From positions 1 through 5,452 of the forward strand of contig JAKAIQ010000155.1 of NCBI GenBank assembly GCA_021825035.1: a stretch of 5,452 nt of DNA. Direction: 5' to 3'. Both the position numbers and the translations under genes were made by a program. The notes beneath the pieces are model-generated. The model saw only the letters and a list, made by a program, of their open reading frames with translations, was not told the origin of the DNA and did not search any database. Of this stretch, positions 1 to 5,194 are shown piece after piece. This stretch comes from Deltaproteobacteria bacterium (GTDB taxonomy: Bacteria; Desulfobacterota; GWC2-55-46). How positions within the stretch are numbered: the stretch's first letter is position 1; every line of letters begins with the position of its first letter.

Positions 1-1
1 C

Positions 2-118
2 GCCCACGCGCAGGACCTCGGAGACGCCGGGTTGAAAAGGTCCAAGTTGAGCTACAGGCCCTGCGGCTTTATTAAAAAATACCGCGTAGCAGGCCCGGGG
101 ATGATTCATGGAGTTTAA
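2..118 (+). CDS. C-terminal end of an unidentified protein (partial)
   Basis: The frame beginning at base 2 is open from the window edge to a TAA at 116-118 and encodes about 38 residues. It is basic and ends in GPGMIHGV. Its codons favour G or C in the third position, like the genes downstream, and the other two forward frames are interrupted by stops before base 108. I do not recognise the protein and assign no function. The frame overlaps the start of the next gene (ATG at 108) by 11 bases, which is typical of coupled genes in one transcription unit. It is too short to exclude chance, so this is a moderate-to-low confidence call. Confidence 0.4.
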   Translation, partial: AHAQDLGDAGLKRSKLSYRPCGFIKKYRVAGPGMIHGV

Positions 119-494
119 CTCAGCCATAGTCGTAACCGTATTCGCTGTTGTTATTGCGTTGCTGATTTGGGACAGGACAAACCGGGCGGTGGTAACGCTT
201 ATGGGAGCGTCCGTCCTCGTGTTGCTCGTTGTCTTAGACCAGAACGCAGCCATATCCGCGATAGATTTCAATACGATCGGCCTCATAGTATCCATGTCGG
301 CCGTGGTCGCCGTTTGCAGAAAAAGCGGGATGTTCCATTACCTCGCCGTAAAATCAGCCAAGCTTGCTGACGGCAACCTCTGGAGGATACTCGCGTTGGG
401 GTTTGCAAGGTTCACGATCCTCGCTTTTCACATGATGCTCATGTCGATAGCCGTCTCGACGATATATATGTATTTGAGGTATTTTTTGGTATAA
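108..494 (+). pseudogene. Internally deleted ArsB/NhaD-type (ion transporter superfamily) permease, 128 aa
   Basis: The product is a hydrophobic 128-residue protein. Residues 5-95 look like the N-terminus of ArsB/NhaD-like anion or Na+/H+ permeases. They include a first membrane helix (about 6-21), a second (about 28-43), the AIDFNTIGLIVSM block (51-63), a third helix (about 57-70), and the RKSGMFHYLAVKSAKLADG stretch (71-89) followed by WRIL. Family members usually have about 420 or more residues and continue with a DNVTT-type core. Here, from about residue 97, the sequence instead reads like the family's extreme C-terminus (MMLMSIAVSTIYMYLRYF, 109-126) and stops. The reading frame is intact, so about 300 residues appear to be missing in frame. 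It is probably a non-transporting remnant, although a retained small membrane protein or an assembly join is possible. The start at 108 has GGGG at 97-100 as a possible ribosome binding site. The family assignment rests on remembered motifs. Confidence 0.55.
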
Positions 495-495
495 T
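487..495 (+). promoter_or_regulatory. Extended -10 promoter motif (TGGTATAAT)
   Basis: TGGTATAAT matches the extended -10 consensus TGnTATAAT exactly. It overlaps the stop codon of the short permease gene (492-494). No good -35 hexamer sits 16-18 bases upstream, which extended -10 promoters can tolerate. Transcription would start near base 502, giving a leader of about 45 bases before the CBS-domain gene at 547. The surrounding DNA is AT-rich (461-495), so a chance match is possible. Confidence 0.45.
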
Positions 496-537
496 GCTTT
501 ACGAGAGCGATTTGAAGCGATTGTTCAGTGGAGATCC

Positions 538-543
538 GGAGGG
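538..543 (+). promoter_or_regulatory. Ribosome binding site fixing the GTG start of the CBS-domain gene
   Basis: GGAGGG lies four to five bases before GTG 547. No ATG, GTG or TTG occurs in this frame between the upstream in-frame stop at 475-477 and 547. The next candidate, ATG 565, would cut into the first CBS motif. The site therefore supports the GTG start. Confidence 0.6.
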
Positions 544-546
544 CCT

Positions 547-978
547 GTGATAGCCGCCAATATAATGACGACGCGGGTGCGTACGCTTACGCCCGGCTCG
601 ACTCTTTCGGACGCCATAAGACTCGCCGCAGAAGCTCCGGCCCTGATACCTGTTGTCGGCGAAGACAACAGGGTTCTTGGCGTTATAAGGCCGCGAGCGC
701 TGTTAAGGGACGCGCTTCCAGAGCGAAATCCGCCAGACGCGAATTCGTCGCTCTTTATAAAGGGCCTTGAACGCCTGAGGACGCAATCGATAGATAAGCC
801 CATTTACGGAGGATATTCGAGCGTTTTGCCTCATGCCCGTTTGTCCGACATAGCCGCGATATTCGCAAATAGCGTCGCCCCGGAGTGCGTGCTGGTCGTC
901 GATGACCGCGAAAGGCTTCTCGGCATTATTTCACCGTGTGACATATTAAAAAGACTTCTGGAATACCTGGAAAAGTGA
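547..978 (+). CDS. Two-CBS-domain protein
   Basis: The product is a 143-residue soluble protein made of two CBS motifs. CBS1 covers about residues 1-57, opening with IMTTRVRTLTPGSTLSDAI and closing with IPVVGEDNRVLGVIRPRALL. CBS2 covers about 83-143, with VLPHARLSDIAAIF, then CVLVVDDRERLLGIISPCDIL. A CBS pair (Bateman module) typically binds adenine nucleotides or S-adenosylmethionine and regulates a partner. The ligand here cannot be read from sequence. The start is GTG 547, supported by GGAGGG at 538-543. The TGA stop (976-978) overlaps the GTG start of hemW in a GTGA arrangement, so the two are probably translationally coupled. The gene follows a permease-like reading frame, and stand-alone CBS proteins often regulate transporters, so its original partner may have been that permease. 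This is inference. Confidence 0.85.
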   Translation: MIAANIMTTRVRTLTPGSTLSDAIRLAAEAPALIPVVGEDNRVLGVIRPRALLRDALPERNPPDANSSLFIKGLERLRTQSIDKPIYGGYSSVLPHARLSDIAAIFANSVAPECVLVVDDRERLLGIISPCDILKRLLEYLEK

Positions 979-2153
979 GAAAAGAAGATACCGTAGGGAT
1001 TTACGTTCATATACCTTTCTGCGCCAGCAAGTGTCCTTACTGCGACTTTAAATCTATAGTAACCTCCGACGTGTCTGAAAAAGAATACGTGGAGTCGGTC
1101 CTCAGGGAACTTTCTTTTACGGTAGAGAGAGAGAGCATGATGGGGCTTCCTTTGGAGTCGGTCTACATAGGCGGAGGCACTCCATCTTTATTTTCACCAT
1201 CGTCGATAGGCCGCCTTGTCGAATCTTTCAGAAAGGCATTTCAGGCCGATGATGAATGCGAGATCACGATAGAGGTGAATCCGGATTCGGCCGACCCGCT
1301 TAAGCTCTCCGGGTTCAGGGCTGCCGGCGTCAACCGTATAAGCATAGGGGTTCAATCCCTTGACGACAGGGAGCTTAAAGCCCTTGGAAGGGCGCATACC
1401 GCGGAGAAGGCCGTGGAGGCTTTTTATGCCGCAAGAGCCGCCGGATTCGATAACATCGGGATTGACCTTATCTTCGGGATCCCGGGCCAGAAACCTCATA
1501 GGTGGCGTGATACCTTATTAAGGGCGCTGGCCCTCAGGCCCGAGCATATCTCCATCTATGGCCTTACGATCGAGGAAGGCACGCCTTTCGCGAGCGCCTA
1601 TAAGAACAGGAAATATGGAGCCTCCGAATCGCTTCCGGAGGAGAGCGAAGAGGTTGAAATGTATTCTTCCGCGGTCGAACTTCTCACGGAAGGCGGATGG
1701 AGGCATTACGAGATTTCCAATTTTGGCCTGCCGGGCCACTTTAGCGTGCATAACAGAAGATACTGGCATGGCAAGGATTATATCGGCCTCGGCGCCGCGG
1801 CTCATTCATATCTGTCATATCCGGGGTGGGGCAGGCGCTGGTGGAACGAGCCGATGCCCTCGAAATATGTAGAAGATATAAAGCGAAGCGGGGAGGCAAA
1901 GATCGGCCGGGAATCGCTTGAAAAGGACGAGGCAATGGAAGAGAGCCTTCTGCTCGGGTTAAGGATGATCGAAGAAGGGATAAACGGCGCTGCTTTTATG
2001 GACAGATTCGGCGTATATCCAAGAGAAGTCTTTAAAAAACATGCCGGACTTGAAAGAGACGGTTTTCTGCGCATAGACGGAGAAGACATCTTTCTTGCGC
2101 CGGGTGGGGTGCTGCTTGCCGATGAGATTTTGGCGATAGCGAGTAGCCCTTGA
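975..2153 (+). CDS. hemW: Heme chaperone HemW (radical SAM, HemN-like)
   Basis: This 392-residue radical SAM protein has the usual HemW length. The N-terminus reads IYVHIPFC, then C16-x3-C20-x2-C23 for the [4Fe-4S] cluster. F25 stands where true coproporphyrinogen III dehydrogenase HemN has a fourth cysteine, which separates HemW from HemN. The SAM-binding GGGTP is at 66-70, GVQSLD at 125-130, YEISNF at 245-250, and the HemW-typical HNxxYW heme-binding motif (HNRRYW) at 259-264. The C-terminal part (about 310-390) is a winged-helix-like HemN_C region. HemW is thought to carry heme to apo-enzymes such as respiratory cytochromes and is not an oxygen-independent coproporphyrinogen oxidase, though it is often misannotated as one. 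The start is GTG 975, overlapping the upstream stop by four bases, with only a weak GGAAAA in front. This fits coupling to the CBS gene. The stop TGA is part of the -35 box of the hrcA promoter. Confidence 0.95.
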   Translation: MRKEDTVGIYVHIPFCASKCPYCDFKSIVTSDVSEKEYVESVLRELSFTVERESMMGLPLESVYIGGGTPSLFSPSSIGRLVESFRKAFQADDECEITIEVNPDSADPLKLSGFRAAGVNRISIGVQSLDDRELKALGRAHTAEKAVEAFYAARAAGFDNIGIDLIFGIPGQKPHRWRDTLLRALALRPEHISIYGLTIEEGTPFASAYKNRKYGASESLPEESEEVEMYSSAVELLTEGGWRHYEISNFGLPGHFSVHNRRYWHGKDYIGLGAAAHSYLSYPGWGRRWWNEPMPSKYVEDIKRSGEAKIGRESLEKDEAMEESLLLGLRMIEEGINGAAFMDRFGVYPREVFKKHAGLERDGFLRIDGEDIFLAPGGVLLADEILAIASSP

Positions 2154-2178
2154 CAATATTTTAGACCATTGGTATCTT
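2150..2178 (+). promoter_or_regulatory. Sigma70-type promoter of the hrcA-grpE-dnaJ cluster
   Basis: A perfect TTGACA -35 box (2150-2155) is followed by a 17-base spacer and TATCTT (2173-2178) as -10, matching consensus at four of six positions. The -35 overlaps the hemW stop codon (2151-2153). Transcription would begin near 2185, with a leader of about 32 bases before the hrcA ATG. A vegetative promoter combined with a repressor, rather than a sigma32 promoter, is the usual arrangement for HrcA-controlled genes. Confidence 0.7.
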
Positions 2179-2185
2179 TAAAATT
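2154..2185. promoter_or_regulatory. Imperfect dyad over the -10 region, candidate operator
   Basis: ACCATTGGT (2165-2173) is a perfect nine-base palindrome touching the -10 box. It is flanked by loosely mirrored AT-rich arms: TTTTAGA at 2159-2165 against TCTTTAAAA at 2175-2183, and CAAT at 2154-2157 against ATTG at 2182-2185. The position suits a repressor site. It does not resemble the CIRCE consensus (TTAGCACTC-N9-GAGTGCTAA), so assignment to HrcA is speculative. Confidence 0.25.
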
Positions 2186-2216
2186 GCCGGAAAAAAACAC
2201 CCAGGTTTCTTAAAAT

Positions 2217-3248
2217 ATGAATATTTTCCCCGAACGCGTAAAAGAAATATTAAGGGCCGTTGTGGAGGATTACATATTTACGGCTGAGCCGGTAAGCTCC
2301 AAAGCCATCGCGTCGAGGTATGGCCTCCGCGTCAGTTCTGCCACGGTCCGTAATATCATGGCCAGACTCGAGAACGAGGGTTTTCTGGCGCAGCCGCACA
2401 CGTCGGCCGGAAGAGTCCCTACGGACAGGGGGTTCCGTTTTTATGTCGATAGTCTCCTTGAGCTTGAGGAACCCGGAAAATGCGACAAGGACATTCTTAC
2501 GAGGAGCTGTGAAAAGCAGCAGACCGTGGAGGATATCTTTACGCAGACGACAAAGGAGCTTTCGAGGCTGACGAGCTGCGCCGGATTGATGTTTATTCCA
2601 AGGAAAGATAATTTCATAATCAGACATATAAGCTTTATCCCGATAGACCGTACGAACCTCATGGTGATCCTGGTCTCCAATCAGGGGGCTGCTCGGACAA
2701 AGCTCATTAAGATTGACATGGAGATGAGCAGGATCGACTTCGACAGGGTCTCGAGCTACCTTAATTCGGTGGCCGTCGGGTTGACCATGGCCGGATTGAG
2801 GGCTCGAATCGTCGAAGAGATGAATAATGAAAAGAACCAGTACGATGAGCTTCTTAAGAAGGCGCTTTCCCTCGGCGGTATGGTATTCCAATGCACAAGG
2901 GGCCCCGATGAGAATAGTCTCTACGTTGAAGGTAAGCTCAACATACTCGACCAGCCGGAGTTCCGCGACGATTTTGAAAGGATGAAGAAGCTTTTCGCGG
3001 CCTTTGAGCAGAAAGGGCTCCTGGTCAAGGTGCTCGATAAGAGCATGGAGGAAAACGGCATCCACATCTTCCTCGGTTCCGAATGCATGATTGAGGAATT
3101 CGAAGGCCTGAGCTTTGTAACGGCTCCATACGGCTCATACGGGGAAATTTACGGCACGCTCGGCGTAGTCGGGCCCGTCAGGATGAATTACTCGAGGATA
3201 GTCCCTCTGGTCGATTATACCGCAAGCCTTCTGAGCAAGGTTCTTTAG
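2217..3248 (+). CDS. hrcA: Heat-inducible transcription repressor HrcA
   Basis: HrcA represses class I heat-shock genes (usually the groE and dnaK clusters) by binding CIRCE operators. It is kept active by GroEL and loses activity when unfolded protein titrates the chaperonin. The 343-residue product has the family's usual length. Residues 1-75 form the winged-helix DNA-binding domain, with the recognition helix region SSATVRNIMARLENEGFL (40-57) and the wing HTSAGRVPTDRGFRFY (61-76). The rest is the GAF-like dimerisation and inserted domain, ending with GTLGVVGP and the conserved IVPLVDYTASLLSKVL terminus (328-343). The start at ATG 2217 has a weak AGG (2203-2205) 11 bases upstream, and the first residues fit family N-termini. 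It is the first gene after the promoter at 2150-2178, consistent with autoregulation, although no CIRCE is visible nearby. A long antisense open frame inside it is only a shadow. Confidence 0.96.
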   Translation: MNIFPERVKEILRAVVEDYIFTAEPVSSKAIASRYGLRVSSATVRNIMARLENEGFLAQPHTSAGRVPTDRGFRFYVDSLLELEEPGKCDKDILTRSCEKQQTVEDIFTQTTKELSRLTSCAGLMFIPRKDNFIIRHISFIPIDRTNLMVILVSNQGAARTKLIKIDMEMSRIDFDRVSSYLNSVAVGLTMAGLRARIVEEMNNEKNQYDELLKKALSLGGMVFQCTRGPDENSLYVEGKLNILDQPEFRDDFERMKKLFAAFEQKGLLVKVLDKSMEENGIHIFLGSECMIEEFEGLSFVTAPYGSYGEIYGTLGVVGPVRMNYSRIVPLVDYTASLLSKVL

Positions 3249-3316
3249 ACTCTGCAGCTTGATTGATGCGGACGTTGACTGTCGGCGTTTTCGTCGAGGA
3301 TGATTCCAATCTTCTC

Positions 3317-3329
3317 AGGGGCGAACCCT
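3317..3329 (+). repeat. Small inverted repeat AGGG-GCGAA-CCCT
   Basis: Four-base arms AGGG (3317-3320) and CCCT (3326-3329) enclose a five-base GCGAA loop. This could form a small RNA hairpin directly before the large GC palindrome at 3331. The arms are short, so on its own it would be weak. Confidence 0.3.
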
Positions 3330-3330
3330 C

Positions 3331-3348
3331 CCGCGCCGCGCGGCGCGG
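3331..3348 (+). terminator. Perfect 18-bp GC palindrome in the hrcA-grpE spacer, terminator- or processing-like hairpin
   Basis: CCGCGCCGCGCGGCGCGG is its own reverse complement. In RNA it would form a seven-pair all-G/C stem with a GCGC loop. The following bases, CTTTGCTTCT, are pyrimidine-rich but lack a clean T-run, so a full intrinsic terminator is doubtful. It may act as a partial attenuator or as a processing or stability element that sets different levels of hrcA and grpE message. It sits 83 bases after the hrcA stop and about 70 bases before the likely grpE start. Confidence 0.4.
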
Positions 3349-3407
3349 CTTTGCTTCTAAATGTTTTTGATGCTCTGGCGGCTGCCGTGGCAAATTAAAA
3401 TTCAAAT

Positions 3408-3412
3408 GGTGA
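3408..3412 (+). promoter_or_regulatory. Ribosome binding site favouring grpE start at 3418
   Basis: GGTGA, complementary to the 3' end of 16S rRNA, lies five bases before ATG 3418. It lies at and just after the in-frame ATG at 3406, so it cannot serve that codon. It is the best-placed site among the candidate starts (3361, 3406, 3418, 3436). Confidence 0.5.
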
Positions 3413-3417
3413 ATGAT

Positions 3418-3966
3418 ATGAAAGAGAACGAAAGCATGACAAATCCGGAAGAAGAGACGGTTGAGGGAAGGGGAACCATTCAAGAGATTCCGGAAGAGGA
3501 AATAATTCGTCTGCAGTCCGAGCTTGATTTGAAGACAAAAGAGGCCGAAGAGAATTACGCAAAATTTTTGAGATCATGCGCTGATCTGGAGAACTACAAG
3601 AAAAGGGTTGAGAAGGAAAAGGCCGATATAAGGGACTTCGCCAACGAAAAGCTGATCGCGGAGGTGCTTTCCGTCATGGATAATTTCGAAAGGGCCCTTG
3701 AGCACGCCGAGGAAAAGAACCTGGATTCCCTCAGGCAGGGGATGAAGCTCACCGCAGACCAGATGTTCTCGATGTTGAAGAAGCACGGGCTTCAGGAGAT
3801 TAAATCCGTTGGTGAGAAGTTCGACCCCGCGGTACACCACGCCATAAGCCATGAGGAACGTGATGGGGCGTCGGCAGGCACGGTGCTGAAGGAATTCCAG
3901 AAGGGATATTTTCTCCGCGGCCGGCTGCTCCGGCCCGCGATGGTGGCGGTTGCCAAGGAGAAATAG
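3418..3966 (+). CDS. grpE: Nucleotide exchange factor GrpE
   Basis: GrpE releases ADP from DnaK and so drives the chaperone cycle. It acts as a cytoplasmic dimer. From ATG 3418 the product has 182 residues. It starts with an acidic disordered tail (about 1-28), followed by a long coiled-coil helix (about 29-85, rich in E and K, with LRSCADLENYKKRVEKE at 51-67). A helical segment with VMDNFERALEHA (86-97) comes next, then the C-terminal beta domain. That domain carries the family signature: FDPAVHHAI at 135-143, and GTVLKEFQKGYFLRGRLL (154-171) leading into RPAMVAVAK. The frame stays open to ATG 3361, but the extra 19 residues (MFLMLWRLPWQ...) are hydrophobic and unlike a GrpE tail. ATG 3436 is another possible start. 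In many bacteria dnaK follows directly. Here it does not, and the next gene is dnaJ after a 127-base gap. Confidence 0.93.
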   Translation: MKENESMTNPEEETVEGRGTIQEIPEEEIIRLQSELDLKTKEAEENYAKFLRSCADLENYKKRVEKEKADIRDFANEKLIAEVLSVMDNFERALEHAEEKNLDSLRQGMKLTADQMFSMLKKHGLQEIKSVGEKFDPAVHHAISHEERDGASAGTVLKEFQKGYFLRGRLLRPAMVAVAKEK

Positions 3967-3987
3967 AAGAGGCGGTGTTCGATCTCT

Positions 3988-4027
3988 ACGGTGAGCGTCG
4001 ATTTCCACGGTGAGCGTCGATTTCCAC
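3988..4027 (+). repeat. 19-bp tandem duplication in the grpE-dnaJ spacer
   Basis: ACGGTGAGCGTCGATTTCC occurs twice without mismatch, at 3988-4006 and 4007-4025. A degraded partial third copy follows (ACCACTGAGC, 4026-4035, with one inserted base). A looser related unit precedes it (CGGTGTTCGATCTC within 3973-3986). The array lies between the grpE stop (3966) and dnaJ, where dnaK is found in many relatives. No gene or promoter is evident in it. It may be a slippage duplication or the scar of a rearrangement. Confidence 0.85.
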
Positions 4028-4065
4028 CACTGAGCCTTTCCGTTCGATCCGTCGCTTAATCATTG

Positions 4066-4091
4066 CAAAAAAAGATAAGGCGGTTTTTTTG
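4066..4091 (+). promoter_or_regulatory. A7/T7 inverted repeat presenting the dnaJ ribosome binding site in its loop
   Basis: CAAAAAAA (4066-4073) and TTTTTTTG (4084-4091) are perfect complements around a ten-base loop, GATAAGGCGG. The only plausible Shine-Dalgarno sequence for dnaJ (AAGG or AAGGCGG, 4077-4083) lies entirely in that loop. It is 10-13 bases from ATG 4094, a long spacing in unfolded RNA. Folding of the A-U stem would shorten the effective distance and could make translation temperature-sensitive. The inverted repeat is seen directly. The regulatory role is inference. Confidence 0.4.
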
Positions 4092-4093
4092 TT

Positions 4094-5194
4094 ATGGACC
4101 AGAAGGACTATTACAGGATACTCGGGATCGAGCGAGGGGCCAGCGACGAGGAAGTAAAAAGGGCCTATAGAAAGCTTGCCCAGGAGCTCCATCCGGATAA
4201 GCATCCGGGTAATAAGGAGATGGAAGAGAAGTTCAAGGTCATTAACGAGGCCTACGACGTCCTTAAAGACTCTGAAAAAAGGGCGCAGTACGACCGTTTC
4301 GGTTATGTCGGCACTTCGCCGGGAGGTTACCGGGAGGCGAACTTCGGCGCCGACTTCCAGGATCTTTTCAGCGAGGTCTTTTCGGATTTTTTCGGCGCCG
4401 GGAGAAGACATGCCGCTCCCGAGCGGGGGGCAGATTTAAGATATGACCTCGAGATCGCCTTCGAGGAGGCTGCCTTCGGGGCGGATAAGACCATAAGCAT
4501 CCCGAAGACGTCTTACTGCTCGGCCTGCGGAGGCTCCGGCGCCAGACAAGGAACATCCCCGACAGCCTGCCAGACATGCAAGGGCACTGGACAGGTAAGG
4601 TATCAGCAGGGCTTTTTCAGCATATCGAGACCATGCTCCGTTTGCCGCGGCGCGGGCACTGTCATAAAAGACCCGTGCGGCGACTGCAGGGGGGCCGGGA
4701 CAGTCCGGGTCACCAAGGCTATAACGGTTAAGATACCGCCGGGCGTGGATGTCGGTTCAAGGCTTCGCATCCAGGGTGAGGGAGAGCCCGGTGAAAGGGG
4801 CGGTAGACCGGGAGACCTCTACATATTCTTAAGCGTATCGCCGCATCCTCTTTTCAGGAGAGAAAACGATGACGTCGTCATCGAGGTCCCTATCAGTTTT
4901 CCCCAGGCTTCCCTCGGCGCCGAGATAGAGGTTCCCACCATCGACGGGCGGGTAAAGCTCAAGGTCCCTCCCGGCATTCAGTCCGGCAAGATGCTTCGCA
5001 TCAAGGGTAAGGGCATAGCATCGCTTCAGACCGGCAGGCGTGGAGACGCGCAGGTTGTTATAAAGGTCGAGACACCTTCGAAACTTAACAAGAGGCAAAG
5101 GGAACTTTTGGAAGAATTTGCGAGCATAAGCGGGGAAGACACCACGCCGCAAAGAAAAAATTTTTTCTCCAAGGTAAAGGAAATGTTCGAATGA
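4094..5194 (+). CDS. dnaJ: Chaperone DnaJ (class I/type A J-protein)
   Basis: DnaJ delivers unfolded clients to DnaK and stimulates its ATPase. The 366-residue product has all class I parts. The J domain is at 4-70, with the catalytic HPD at 33-35 and KRAQYDRFG at 62-70. A short Gly/Phe-type linker follows (about 71-105, FGADFQDLFSEVFSDFFG), poorer in glycine than in many homologues. The zinc-binding domain has four intact CxxCxGxG repeats (142-149, 159-166, 181-188, 195-202). The C-terminal substrate-binding and dimerisation domains run from about 205 to 330, with IPPGVDVGSRLRIQGEGEPG and VPPGIQSGKMLRIKGKG. The C-terminus NFFSKVKEMFE is typical. The start at ATG 4094 matches the family N-terminus (DYYRILG). 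The gene sits 127 bases after grpE, and the following gene begins within its stop codon. Confidence 0.97.
   Translation: MDQKDYYRILGIERGASDEEVKRAYRKLAQELHPDKHPGNKEMEEKFKVINEAYDVLKDSEKRAQYDRFGYVGTSPGGYREANFGADFQDLFSEVFSDFFGAGRRHAAPERGADLRYDLEIAFEEAAFGADKTISIPKTSYCSACGGSGARQGTSPTACQTCKGTGQVRYQQGFFSISRPCSVCRGAGTVIKDPCGDCRGAGTVRVTKAITVKIPPGVDVGSRLRIQGEGEPGERGGRPGDLYIFLSVSPHPLFRRENDDVVIEVPISFPQASLGAEIEVPTIDGRVKLKVPPGIQSGKMLRIKGKGIASLQTGRRGDAQVVIKVETPSKLNKRQRELLEEFASISGEDTTPQRKNFFSKVKEMFE

Noticed and set aside
1124..1135. (AG)6 dinucleotide run in hemW, a possible phase-variation tract
   Set aside because: It is short, encodes ordinary Glu/Arg residues in a housekeeping gene, and the frame is intact.
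975..2153. Annotation as oxygen-independent coproporphyrinogen III oxidase (HemN)
   Set aside because: The fourth cluster-region cysteine is replaced by Phe25, and the HNxxYW motif is present, both typical of HemW.
2250..3065. 271-residue open frame on the minus strand
   Set aside because: It lies wholly inside hrcA, which has clear family motifs. The antisense product resembles no family, and its length is a by-product of hrcA codon choice.
3275..3304. Possible grpE promoter: TTGACT, 18 bases, GATGAT
   Set aside because: The -10 matches only four of six positions and lacks an extended motif, so it is indistinguishable from chance. No sigma32-type pair was seen either.
3988..4027. CRISPR-like array
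   Set aside because: The 19-bp units are directly adjacent with no spacers, so this is a simple tandem duplication.
3574..4411. Minus-strand open frames of about 140 residues across grpE, the spacer and dnaJ
   Set aside because: They are antisense to well-supported genes, show no recognisable domain, and have no convincing start context.
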